From Gautieria morchelliformis (Eukaryota > Basidiomycota > Agaricomycetes > Gomphales > Gomphaceae): a DNA stretch of 64,000 nucleotides. Under the pieces are notes generated by a model. It saw only the letters and a program-made list of their open reading frames with translations, ran no database searches and was not told where the DNA came from. The translations under genes and the position numbers were made by a program. This document shows, in pieces, positions 1-9,959 of this stretch. Positions within the stretch are counted from its first letter, which is position 1; each line of letters begins with the position of its first letter. The stretch lies in assembly GCA_015179125.1 (NCBI GenBank), contig WHVA01000010.1, positions 186,001 to 250,000 on the forward strand. The letters are read 5' to 3'.

Positions 1-2752
1 AGGGTCTTCCATCGCCCAGGATGACCAGCGACCCGTGAATCATGGTGCTAGGCGACAATTCATCGCCTGAGGTCCTGGACATCTGGAACGTAAACTTTAC
101 CTCGGAACGTGAGCAGCCCATCCATCTCAGCCCACTCTGCAGACACCAGCGATTTCCCACCAGACTCTCGCAGCTTCTTTACCGCCCCTGCGACCTCGTC
201 CTCCAGTGACCCATCCCCAAATGCCTTCTTCACGTCGCGAACAATCCCACGTTCTTCCCCCGCCAGGGTGAGCCCCTCCAGGGCGTGAACAATGAACAGC
301 TCTGGGCGTAGGAGTGTCAAATCGCTGTTGTCACCTGATCCTGACCCATGGTCTGAGCGCCGTGACAGTGCATCTGACTTGCCCATCGTGACACCAGGCC
401 GATGGTGAAGCTCAAAATCGAAACGCGACAAGTAGAGAGACCATCTAGCCTGCCTGCGATTAAGCTTCTTTGCAGTGCGAAAATACTCCAGGTTCTTGTG
501 GTCTGTCCAGATCTCAATGCGATGCTTAGTGCCTTCAAGGAAATGTCGCCATTCCTCTAAGGCGCGAATAATAGCCAGCATCTCCTTGTCATGAATCTCA
601 TCATTTCGCTCCACAGGAGTGAGACTCTTTGAGTAAAATGCAATGGGATGCCATTTGTCGTCATCTGGAGATCGCTGGGACAGGACTGCACCAGTGGCGA
701 CATCTGAACTGTCAGCCTCCACCCGGTATGGTTGATTGTCATCTGCAAAGTGCAGGATCGGTGTTGATGTGAATCGCAGCTTCAGCCCATCAAATGCCTG
801 CTGTTCACGATCACCCCATGACCATTGTACATCCTTCTTGGTGAGCTCAAACAGGGGTTGCGCATGATGTGAGAAGCCCTCGACAAACCGGTGATAAAAG
901 TTGGCAAATCCCAGGAAGGCCTGCACCTCCTTGCGATTTGCTGGGGTTGGCCAGTCCATGACACCTGCGACCTTGATGGGGTCCATCTCCACCTTGCCAT
1001 GTGACACAATGAGCCCAAGGTACTCAATCTTTGTTCGCTCAAATTCGCATTTCTCAGTGCGAAGGTAGAGCTTGTGCTGCCGTAGGCGCTCAAGGACTAT
1101 TCACAGAAGTCGGCGATGCTCCTCAAGGGTGTCGGTGAAGATCAGGATGTCATCCAGGTACACACACACATGCCCTTCCATGACGAGGTCTTGGAAAATG
1201 TCATTCATCATGGTCTGGAATGTCGCAGGGCTGTTTGTGAGTCCAAAGAACATGACGAGGGGTTCAAAGAGGCCGCAATTAGTACGGAATGCAGCCTTCC
1301 ACTCATCGCCATTCTTTATTCGCACATTATTAAAGCCCCATCGCACATCTAGCTTGGTGAAGTATTTTGCTCCACGAAGCTGCGCAATGAGCTCAGAAAT
1401 GATGGGAAGGGGGTAGCGGTTCTTCACTGTCATGGCATTGAGCACGCGATAATCCTGGACCAGGTGCAGCAATCCATCCTTCTTCTTGATGAGCAGCGTC
1501 GAGAACAGGTCATCATAACACTACATGATGTAGATCTACAGATTCACATGCAACTATGTAATTTAGAATCTTCATGTTGCATCGAGTTAACCCCTTTACT
1601 TCACCGTGAGTCCTAGAATAATTTATCGGCGCGACTGAAGAACACTGGGCTGGCCATGGGTGATTTCGAGGGGTGAATGCGGCCAGTGCGCAGGTTCTCC
1701 TGCAGGAATTCATCCAGCTGCGACTGTTCACTGGGGGCAAGTGGGTAAACCTTGCATGCAGATGGCTTGGCTCCTGGCTCAAGCTCAATTGCGTGGTCCC
1801 ATGTCCTGCGTTCAGGAAGTGAATCAAAGGACTCTTTAGCAAAGACATCCTCGAAGTCATGGAGGTAAGGAGGGATGAGTTCCTTTTCCGCTGGGGGTAC
1901 ACTGCGAAGGGCCTTCTCAGCTAGCTGCTGTGAAGTGGTTGTGGCGGCTGCGATAATGGGTACAGGTACATTGGGCGTGGACACAGTCGCAAACAGGCGG
2001 TTGCCTGGCTCCAGAAGGGGCTCAACATCACCTGGCTCATCTCCTTCTGTGTCGCCCTCTTCCTCTTCCACCATCTGAGGCAGGGGGCCCATGCGGCACG
2101 CACGTATCCTCACCTCCTCTCTCCGCTCTTCCCACAATGTCGCTCTGCAGGTGTGGCACTGCACAGGGCATCTATTCAGTGTCACCTCCTGCGTTCGCCA
2201 GTTAACCTCCGGGTTGTGCTCCCAGAGCCATGGATAGCCAAGGATCATCTTGTGCTTCCCAAGGTTTGTAACGGCAAAGACAGCACGTTCAGAGTGGTCA
2301 CGGAATCGCAGGATGACATCAACAACATTGCGAATTGCTCCACCCTCATTGGGAGTGCCATCAACATTGTACACAGGGGCAGGGCATGTGAGTTATCGCA
2401 TGGTTAACTTCTCAGTGGCGACAAATTCGCTGTCGATGAACAACCCAGTCGCACCACTGTCAAGGAGTGCAGTCACCCCTTTGACTTCAGCAGTGTCTGT
2501 TGTCTGGATCTCTACCTTGAGGTTCAGCGAATTTGGAGAGGGGACGGATGCGACCATGAAGTGCCTCGGAAGGGCTCGCTCCCAATGTTTCAATGGTGGT
2601 GAAGGACCTTTTGGAATGTTGGCGGTTGATGTGTCTTTATCGCTTGCTGTGTGCGACCCAGTCTTTGACACAGGAATTGTATCTTCAGTATCTGGGGCTA
2701 TTGACAGAGCAGCAAAGCGATTGGACAGGGGCAGCGAGGGCACATCTCTCAC
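1..2752 (-). pseudogene. Gypsy A pol: protease, RT, RNase H
   Basis: The protease shows the LDSGAT active-site motif near 2440-2480. A TAA at 2393-2395 interrupts it, and the frame then continues with YNVDGTPNE. The RT fingers end in SPVFF near 1625. After an unrelated ~100-140 bp stretch the RT resumes with [17 protein letters not shown] and the catalytic YLDDIL (about 1140-1160). A TGA at 1101-1103 separates the palm from the thumb, RNase H (VEADSSDVATGAVLSQ, about 670-720) and connection (1007-60). Intact relatives have one continuous pol of over 1000 residues. Integrase is not in the window. Confidence 0.92.
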
Positions 2753-3860
2753 TCGCTGCGTGACACAAAATCCTCCGCATCATCCTTCTCTACCTCTTCC
2801 TCAGCGACATCTCGCACATCTGCAGCAACCATCCAGTGCTCCAGCAGCTCCTCGCATTCATCAGCTGTCATGTAGGGGATGTTGTAGGCCTGCGGGCATT
2901 CTCGCGCAAAGTGTCTGACATTTCCGCAGCGCCGACAGGTGAGTGGCTGTGGGAATCGCTTCTTCGCAGCATCCACGTCCATCGGAGCAGGCCCAGAGGC
3001 ATTTGGAAGGGGCATGGGCACTGGCATTATCGCTGGCCTTGAAGAGAGCTGACTGGTGAACCTGGTGTGTGATTCACCTGCCTTGCAAAAAACTGGCGGT
3101 GGGGGAGGGCCACTGTTTGTCACCCTAGGTCCCTGGAACGTTTCGTTGGCTGCACGCATGAGTGCAACTGTTCTTGCCGCCCCATACCATGCAGAAGGGT
3201 CATCGTCCTTTGGCCTGCCATCCAACATCAATGCGATGCGACTTTGGATTGCAGTTCGAGACCTCGGCAGAACTTCATCACAATTGATCGCCCATCTGTG
3301 TATTCGGCTTTCTCAACCAGCTCTTTGAACCCATCAATGTATTCATCAACTGAACGCTTGCCCTGGTGGTACTGGCGCGATTCCAGTTGGTTCATTGCAT
3401 CGGTGGCCTCGTGTAGGGGGTAGAACTGCTGGCGAAATGCTTCAACAAAATCCGTCCAGGTCGCATAGAGCGGCATGCCATGCTTTGCTTCGTGAGTGAA
3501 TGCGCGAGTGGCAAAAGTCGCAGCCCTGCCTGTTTTCATGAAGGACATCGCCCAAAGGATCTGCGACTGCTCGTCTGGGAAGTCATTCGCACACATGCCC
3601 AGGTAGAGGCTGCACGACTGGATGAAGTTGTGACCATTCACACGATCCCCATCGTATTCAGAGGGCTTTGCTGGCTCAGCTGTTCGCTTTGAGGAGGCGC
3701 GAACGCGACCAGGGAGTCCAGCCATCAGCCCAGTGGTCGTAGCCTGCAGGGTGTTCAACCTTGTCTCCAGATCTTGTTTTTCCTGCCTCTCCCTCATCAA
3801 CTCTTGCTCTATCGCCGCCAAGCGGTCCAAAACTTCAGCAGCAGATGGCAAGTCGTCCAT
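2749..3860 (-). pseudogene. Gypsy A gag: coiled-coil N-terminus, capsid, CCHC knuckle
   Basis: Starts at the ATG 3858-3860. Residues about 10-45 form a heptad-rich coiled coil, followed by a capsid-like retrotrans_gag region containing FRQQFYP and SVDEYIDGF. Near 3235 a one-base shift moves the frame, and the second segment (3231-2749) carries a CCHC zinc knuckle, CRRCGNVRHFAREC, that would bind the element's RNA. The end of this segment overlaps the protease frame by a few bases at SE-stop (about 2750). A programmed -1 shift is conceivable there, but with the other damage a decay mutation is more likely. The protein would form the virus-like particle. Confidence 0.88.
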
Positions 3861-3956
3861 GGTAAGTGTTAGAGGGTGTCAGGGTATGAGAAAGGATTGC
3901 TAAAATCACTGCTTTCGAAGGGTGTTCGATTCGAAGTCGGGCGATTTTGCAACCGG

Positions 3957-4507
3957 TGCTCTAGAGAGAGTTTTCTACTATAAGGGCAACCTGGGCAGAC
4001 GCTCTACACTCAAGCAGCGAACTGGCGAAGGGGGATCCAAAGTGAGATAGAGAACTATATACAGGACATAGACACACCTGGCGAAGGGGGATCCAAAGAG
4101 ACAACTCTAAGGAACCCCTTCGCCACCTAACAACGACTATAAGCAAACGCGGGCATGCCAGCCCGATCACCGAATGCCCAAGTTACATAAGCAATCATGC
4201 CAGCGATAACAGGGCTGGACAGATAAGGAAGGAATGATGTTGGAAGGGGCCGGAACAGGAAGGGAAATAAATGGAACACAAGACAGAAGGATGCTAAAGG
4301 CTAGGAGAAGCTCAGGGGCCACCAACAACACGCTGCAATGATGCAGTGTGCGACCACGCACAGTGTGACCATGCACAGTGTGACCACGCACAGTGGGACC
4401 ACGCACAGTGCAACCATGCACAGTGCGACCACGCACAGTGCGACCATGCACAGTGCGACCACGCACAGTGCGATCATGCACAGTGTGTGATTGGTGTTCC
4501 CCTGACA
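3957..4507 (-). repeat. 5' LTR of gypsy A (~551 bp)
   Basis: On the minus strand this stretch starts TGTCAGGGGAAC at 4507 and ends in CTCTAGAGCA at 3957, the TG...CA form of an LTR. It lies 97 bp upstream of the gag ATG, and that gap would hold the primer-binding site. Blocks around 3960-4110 align by eye with the neighbouring LTR at 4922-5402 (shared TCTAG-GAGA, CTAAGGA and AAGGGG-ATC blocks), so the two elements are related families. The end points are inferred from the TG/CA rule because the partner LTR is outside the window. Confidence 0.75.
4350..4484 (+). repeat. 15-bp minisatellite, 9 units, inside the LTR
   Basis: Nine consecutive 15-bp units of consensus GCGACCAYGCACAGT run without spacer from 4350 to 4484. 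They vary mainly at Y (C/T) and at the first two bases. The array is in the U3 part of the gypsy A LTR, just inside its 5' end, and the 15-bp length keeps both strands open for translation. It is a tandem repeat without spacers, so not a CRISPR array. Confidence 0.95.
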
Positions 4508-4861
4508 GTGTCCCTTCTCCCAATCTCTGTCAAAGTCTGCCAGAGTTGTGGGTTTGACTTTTGCCAACTTCACAGACATCCTCTCTTCTGCTACTTCCAC
4601 TTTTCCAAAATCCAACTCATCCTGCATTGCATTTCCACTACTTTGCAGAATATCTAACTTAGCCAAAATCATTTGTAAGGCTGTTTCAATCATGTCAGTC
4701 TTCATCCAGTTCCGCATCAACTCCTCCTCCATATTCCAAAGATGATCGTCCAGATCCATGTCCGAAGGAGGAGAAGTATGGGATGGGATTTCTGGTGTTG
4801 GGAGCTCGACATAAGAGGGGCTGTCGTACACCGTGTGCGTGGAGGAGGCTGTGATCTCCAA
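4508..4861 (-). pseudogene. Gypsy B gag N-terminus, cut by insertion of gypsy A
   Basis: A minus-strand frame begins at 4861 and gives about 118 residues: a Ser/Thr/Pro-rich start, an acidic helical segment (EEELMRNWMKTDM), then KVKPTTLADFDRDWEKG, which resembles the KPTTPxxFDGDRxKG motif just before the capsid domain of Agaricomycete gypsy gags. Exactly at that motif the sequence changes into the TGTCAGGGG start of LTR A at 4507. This is therefore the N-terminus of a separate gag, with its own LTR upstream at 4922-5402, interrupted by element A. The rest of element B would lie left of the window if not lost. Confidence 0.75.
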
Positions 4862-4921
4862 GTCACTATCTCCAATTCCGAATGCACCTATGGCAAATGC
4901 AATGTGCAGTACGACCGCCAG

Positions 4922-5402
4922 TCCTCTAGTGGAGAGACTTTTCTGCTGTAAGGGAAACCATAGCTGGCTGTGGAGGTCATACTACCACACAACTGACAAG
5001 GGGAAATCCGAAGTATACATATAGATGAACAGAATACACAGGAGAGGGGATTCTCACCTGACAAGGGGAAATCTGAAGAGAAAAGTCTAAGGACCCCCGA
5101 TGTCAGCGAGCCTGTATTATACTACACTAATCCACAGCCAGTGACAACACTCAGCACTCACCATCAACCCTGCATTGCCCTGACCCCTGACCCTTGACCA
5201 ACCCTTGATGCCACATACTATGTGGGTTGCTTGGCTCCTGACGCTGTTCCAAAGGCAGAAGTCAGGAGTGGAGCAGAATTGGTGAAGTGAATGGAATTGG
5301 TGGAAGTTCCCCCCAAAGCGGAACCATTTCCAAAAGCGGAGTCGGAGATAGAAGTGGAACTCAGGGTGGTGTCGGAGCTGGAAGACAGGGTGTCCCCTGA
5401 CA
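4922..5402 (-). repeat. 5' LTR of gypsy B
   Basis: The minus strand starts TGTCAGGGGACACC at 5402, the same first nine bases as LTR A. It ends near 4922 in a block (CTCTCCACTAGAGGA) matching the end of LTR A. Internal blocks AAGGGGAAATC-GAAG occur twice (about 4995-5010 and 5060-5075). The gag fragment of gypsy B starts about 60 bp downstream. The right end is clear; the left end is placed by alignment with LTR A and is uncertain by a few bases. Confidence 0.7.
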
Positions 5403-6316
5403 CTTGTTACCTTTCCTTGAAAGCCGTCACCCCCAGCTCCACATACTGAAGCTTGAGGTCATTGCTAGGGTCCTCATACATCATAGTGAGGCCACCTTCA
5501 TAGCTTCCTCCATAGTGGAGTTATAGCTACTCAACTCAAGGTTGACGATCCCAAATTCACAAGGGATGCAAGTTCCTGCTCGGAGATGGCATGTCTGCTC
5601 CACTGTCCCTCCCCTACAATCAGGTATCAGTATGACCACCATATCATTCAGGCACTCACTCACCAGTCCCGACCTTGAACAGGTTCTTGGCACATGGGTG
5701 CTGCCAACCCAACTCAACCATGCCAGCATAAGCATGCTGCACCACTCGCCACCGCAACATGACATGTGACACCCTTGGAGGCGATCTGCTCAACGCGTGG
5801 GAGGTGAAGATGATGCCTGAGGTACTCCCTGACTGTCTCGCCTTCTTCAGCACGTTGGACCAGCGGCAACCCCTGAGGTGTCCAAAGACCATCATCCCTG
5901 CTCCTGCCTGTGGCCTGGTAAGTTCCCTCACATTCCCCATCTGCCTGTCCTGGGGGTTTAATCTGAGTGTTACCCGCCACTCTGTTCTCCATGTTCTCCC
6001 ATATCACATTCTCCTCTGACCTGATGTGATCCTGCAGAGGGTTTGTCACCCCCAGCTCACCTAGAGCTGTGACAGCCTGAGTACCCACAGGGCTCCTTCG
6101 CTCATGCAGTACGGGCAGCATCGCCATTCCCGTCTGCTCCACCATTGGTGGCCCGACCTGTGAATTAGAAGGGCCCAGTCCCTCATTGTGCTGCAGCAGG
6201 GCCACTGGTGGGGCGTTGTTCGATGCCTTACCCTGCATCGAACGCAGGTTTAATGGCTGCATCATCACACGTGAGTTTTTCCATGTACATGGCAGCCACA
6301 CCAGACTGACCTCCAA
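5403..6316 (-). pseudogene. Unrecognised, frame-broken TE-like coding remnant
   Basis: Two overlapping minus-strand frames can be read, about 200 residues from 6316 to 5714 and about 94 from 5765 to 5481. The first has regular codon composition (ALLQHNEGLGPSN, VREYLRHHLHLPRVE). The second carries RGGTVEQTCHLRAGTCIPCEFG. They could be pieces of one protein separated by frameshifts near 5730. I do not recognise the family. Position next to gypsy LTRs and the broken frame suggest a transposon-derived or captured gene. Confidence 0.35.
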
Positions 6317-6795
6317 TTCCTTGTATTCTCATGTCAACACCAGTCAGATTCCCTTCACGCACTGTCACCAGGATCCAACCAGCCACTCATTGCTCAAGTG
6401 CTTTGATAGGCTCTTCACCCAAGAGCTTCAGGCCATGACCAAGCCGTATCTTTTGATCACCAACATAGTGTGAGACCTCCCCACGCCGCACTATAGATGG
6501 CCAAAATACAATGTAGAATAGGCACTGAAGTCTTACACTTGAGTGGAGAGCTGGTTTCTGCCAGCGCTTTCAAGGCAGGTCATGTTTCCACCTCAAGTAC
6601 CCGACAGTCATCTGTACTGCTCATCGCATATACAGGAAGGCACTCGCAGATGGTTTCCACCTCGAGGCTCCCATTGGAGTGGCTTTTGATTTCAAAAGCC
6701 ACTGTCCTCTCTCGGTAAGATTAATACTTAATCATCATACAGTGCCCACCACTAAGAGGCGACCACTCTCGGCTGTGCTCAGTTTTGCGTGCAGC

Positions 6796-7008
6796 GCTTA
6801 GAAAATTTAAATTCATAAGGAAACCCACCAAAAGGAGCATAAATCTAAAATACCAAATTTTGGTCTGCTTATGTAATCCAGATATTCGCCCAGATTTGCC
6901 AGGCTTAGAAAATTTAAATTCATAAGGAAACCCCCAAAAGGAACATAAATCTAAACTCACAGTTTTGGGTGCTTATATAATCATCCAGATATTGTCCAGA
7001 TTGGGACA
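6796..7008. repeat. Direct tandem duplication, ~107 bp x 2
   Basis: The block starting GCTTAGAAAATTTAAATTCA at 6796 recurs at 6903 with the same following order (AAGGAAACCC, AAAAGG-CATAAATCTAAA, CCAGATATT). The period is 107 bp and the two copies differ by scattered substitutions and short indels. No coding sequence is apparent. I see nothing else recognisable between about 6320 and 7400. Confidence 0.85.
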
Positions 7009-7405
7009 GGAGTCATGATGATTCTCAATGTAACTTGGTAAATTCTGCATAGGAACACATTTTGCTGCATCCCATGGCTTTAGGTTGCTCGGGATGAAAC
7101 TTATAAGTTAGGGTTCCAGAGGTTGCCGAGGTGCCTGGATAGCCGGGCCAGTCTAAACTCTGACAGCTCCGCTTTAAATCCAGATATGAGGGAGAGTTCT
7201 CAGATTTTTGTTGAATTAGGACAAAGTAATCAGATAGACATGAAGCTATGGTCCTAAGGAACCAATTGCACCACTTTATTTCACTTGAAAAAAATTTTCC
7301 TGGGACGAGATCCAATCCGCGTCTCCCCTATGACCGAGTTGTCGGTTTTGAGCGTTAAGCACTGTAATAGGGATAATGTACCAGTACATTCTACAGGAGC
7401 GCCTC

Positions 7406-7431
7406 GCTCCACTTGAGGGGTCAAGTGGAGC
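7406..7431. other. Perfect 11-bp inverted repeat (hairpin)
   Basis: GCTCCACTTGA (7406-7416), a GGGG loop, then its exact reverse complement (7421-7431). Such a stem could be an RNA hairpin or part of a small element; there is no flanking gene to assign it to. Confidence 0.7.
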
Positions 7432-7580
7432 AGGGGAGACATGTCCCTACGATGTGGTGGCATGACCAGTGTAGGTCCTGCTAGGAGGTGATGTCAGTCG
7501 CACAGTAGAAGCCAGGCAAAAACAAGTACATACCTGTTTTAGACTGCTCACTATCTCCCCATGTTACCTTTAAAATACTT

Positions 7581-7990
7581 TTGCACAGTGGCAAAGTGGC
7601 TCCTGAAGGGTCCACTGCCTGGCCGCTGTCAACAAGCTTCTTGAGAGCGCTACCACCATTATCATGTCAGTACTCTATGCAAACTGATGTTTCATCTGAA
7701 CGCACCCTGAGGCTTCAGCGGAAGATGCGGCTGCAGCGTCTTCCGCAGCCTTTTCTGCAGAGGTTTTGTATTTTTTTACCTTTGCCGGCCTTTGTTGTTG
7801 GTACCGGTGGTGCGCCCGCACCTGCATTGTTGGGCTCAGTGGCCCCAGCAGCATCACCAGTGATGACTTGTTGCAGGTCCTGCGCTGTTGCGATTGCGCG
7901 TCGCTGGCTGTCCCAGCGGCGGCTCTGCCATACAGCGGGGAAATATAGTAAGAGACAGTGCACCACAGTGCACTCTAACTCAATTTAAGT
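7581..7990 (-). pseudogene. Short coding-like remnant, frame-shifted, unknown
   Basis: The minus strand between about 7966 and 7680 has coding-like runs in two frames: RRAIATAQDLQQVITGDAAGATEPNNAGAGAPPV then KKYKTSAEKAAEDAAAASSAEAS. The Ala/Lys-rich second part follows directly if the frame is changed near 7770. It looks like a decayed low-complexity protein, possibly TE-linked. I cannot name a family. The surrounding 7432-8550 shows no other gene. Confidence 0.3.
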
Positions 7991-8559
7991 ACCATCAGTC
8001 ATTAACGATGAGCGTTGGAGGCCGCTAAGCCTTACAATAAGGTACTGGTCTTGTGGGTGGTGACCGGTGAGCACAAGAATAGATCACCGAGCATGACTAC
8101 CCTTCAGCGGTGTGACCACCAATGTACACCACTGGGTAGTGTCGAGGTGAGTGTTGGCCGTATAACTCGCCGCATTACACCACGTCATATGGGAGATCGG
8201 TGACAGGTCCGCTTGGCCCCACCGGCGTACGAGCCATATGCTCTTGCGCAACCTGTGTGCCTGGGCACACAAAGCATGCTACTGTATGCAACATGCACGC
8301 GAGGAAAGGTTGGCACGCGAGCAGCTTATGTGATTGGGTGGCCGCGCTTTTCCCGTGATCGCGTGCGCTGCTGGGAAGACGTTTCTAGTGACCATCGAAA
8401 TACCTGGATTGTCCAGAACATGCGTATTGATTTGCACTTGGAGGAGCGGAGGAGAATGCTTCGTAGCACATTCACGTCATATATTTTTTATCGTAGTTCG
8501 TAGTACACAAAACGACTCGGAGCCCATCTTGAAGTCGCTTTTCCCCGTCCCAATCCAAC

Positions 8560-9520
8560 CACAGAAATCAAATACAACCCCCCCGCCTCAGAAGTTCACC
8601 GGCACAGGACGTCTGCGGGGTGTCCCTCTTCGCGTCCAAAATGAGGTGCTCGAACGTCGCGGACCACGCGACGCGCGGCGTCAAGAAGTCGAGGTCCCAC
8701 AGCTTCGCGAGGAACGCGAGCATAGACGTGTACGTGTACACGCCGCGGCATTCTGGGATTCTGGCCCTCGTGCTCAATCGCGCCCTTCGCGACGAGATGA
8801 GCATGGTCGGCACGCGCATGCCGAGCCGCGTGAAGTCGAGCGTGAACGGCTGTCCGTCGAGCGCGACCTCGCTACGTCAGGTTATCCCCGTGGACACGCC
8901 GACGGGCGGCGGCACGTGGTCCGCGAAGCCGCCGTGCTCGTCGAAGGCAAGGATGAAGAGCGTCCCGTCCCACTGCAGGGATGCGCGTCTCGTAGATGGT
9001 CTTGACGAAGGTCTCGCCGTCGGTCGCGGCGCTCGGCGGGTGGAAGGACTACACGCTGCAGCACTCCGGGTTGAACGTGAACTGCGGGAGCGTGCCCGCG
9101 CCCGCGTCCCTGAAGAACTGCGTGAGGGGCTTGATGTGCTTGATGTTCGTCGCAGCGGCGCCACTAGCGGCGGTCTAGTTGTAGAAGAGCGCGAAGGAGG
9201 CGTTGGAGTAGTTGATCCAGGAGCCGCCCTTCTCGGCGGGCTGCTGGAAAACGGAGCGCATGGGGATCGCGGCGTTGCTGAAGGCCGCGTCGTTCTGGCC
9301 GTGGCCGTGGGGCGTGCCGGAGGTGATGTACACACGATTCGGGTCGGTGGGCCCCGGGACGAACCACTTGTCGAAGAGGACGAAGTTCTCGGCGAGGGTG
9401 CGGAGCACGGGGAGGTCGTTCTGGTTGTAGAACTCGATGGACACGACGGCGCGGGAGATGTTGGCGGTCTTGAAGATGAGCCAATTCCATTTTCAAAAAT
9501 GGCCAGACCCAAAGCTTCAA
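8560..9520 (-). pseudogene. Phosphoesterase family (PF04185-type) pseudogene
   Basis: Minus-strand fragments line up in family order: LPVLRTLAENFVLFDKWF (about 9430-9370), TSGTPHGHGQND, ASFALFYN-stop (9175), IKHIKPLTQFFRDA, then DEHGGFADHVPPP (about 8930-8895), a highly conserved motif of the phosphoesterase family that includes acid phosphatases and phospholipase C-like enzymes. It continues with GMRVPTMLIS and VLAFLAKLWDLDFLTPR near 8820-8660. Stops after FALFYN and after NPECCSV, plus at least two frame changes (near 8990 and 8880), break it. The N-terminal part with the first metal-binding Asn/Asp is missing beyond about 9500. The segment is clearly richer in GC than its flanks. Intact members are secreted enzymes of 400 or more residues. 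Confidence 0.85.
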
Positions 9521-9958
9521 GCTCTGCGAGACTCGACATCTAGGGCAATTCGAAGTCTTCGAGCACTTCTTATACCTTGTAACTGTTGGTTAGAAGCAGC
9601 GAGCAGTCATAAAGGTGTTGCTGTTCTCTTCTCAGGCCTCATGATGCGACAGATACTCATTTATTCACCAAAGATCTGAAGAAGCACATTGTGGATGAGG
9701 AGGCCACAGAAGCCAAAGTAAGCCAAACAGTCCCAGACCTTGTTGCGAGCGTGGCAGGGAATCCAGGGTGGACCGTGGTGCGCCAGATAAAATAATCTCA
9801 TATTCGAAGAGGACGTGGGAGCGGGCCTGAAGTTGAAGCCTGCAGAGACCTTAGTCCTCATCCATGTGGGCATCGACGTAACCTAGCCAGCCGAGACGCA
9901 AGCCGCAAAGATGTCCATGAGTACTAACTGACCTGTACTATGACAGTTGGCCGCCGAT
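9521..9958. other. No gene recognised
   Basis: Short open frames only, none with a recognisable motif, between the phosphoesterase pseudogene and the duplicated kinase segment. Confidence 0.5.
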
Positions 9959-9959
9959 C

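Larger units (their letters stand above)
1..4507 (-). mobile_element. Ty3/gypsy LTR retrotransposon A, degraded, 5' part
   Basis: Read on the minus strand: 5' LTR, gag with a zinc knuckle, aspartic protease, reverse transcriptase and RNase H, in Ty3/gypsy order. The integrase and 3' LTR would lie beyond position 1. The coding part is broken by frameshifts near 3235 and 2750, a TAA at 2393-2395, a stretch of about 100-140 bp with no RT homology near 1511-1620, and a TGA at 1101-1103, so this copy cannot make its own proteins. Its outer end at 4507 abuts a second gag gene, so it is a nested insertion. The family is seen directly from the motifs; autonomy is excluded by the stops. Confidence 0.93.

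Noticed and set aside
2745-2760. Programmed -1 frameshift between gag and protease
   Set aside because: No convincing slippery heptamer was seen and the element has several other frame breaks, so random decay is the better explanation.
4350-4484. CRISPR-like array
   Set aside because: Units are contiguous with no spacers, and the organism is a eukaryote; it is a minisatellite.
4301-4861. One 186-codon protein from gag B through the 15-bp repeats
   Set aside because: Only residues up to the 4507 junction belong to gag. The Cys/Val/Met-rich rest is translated minisatellite from the inserted LTR.
7290-7385. tRNA or tRNA-derived SINE on the minus strand
   Set aside because: Some box-like words (GGATTGGATCTCG) occur but no cloverleaf with matching acceptor and T arms could be drawn.
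8620-9543. 307-codon open frame on the plus strand
   Set aside because: Antisense of the GC-rich phosphoesterase pseudogene, whose minus-strand fragments carry the conserved family motifs.
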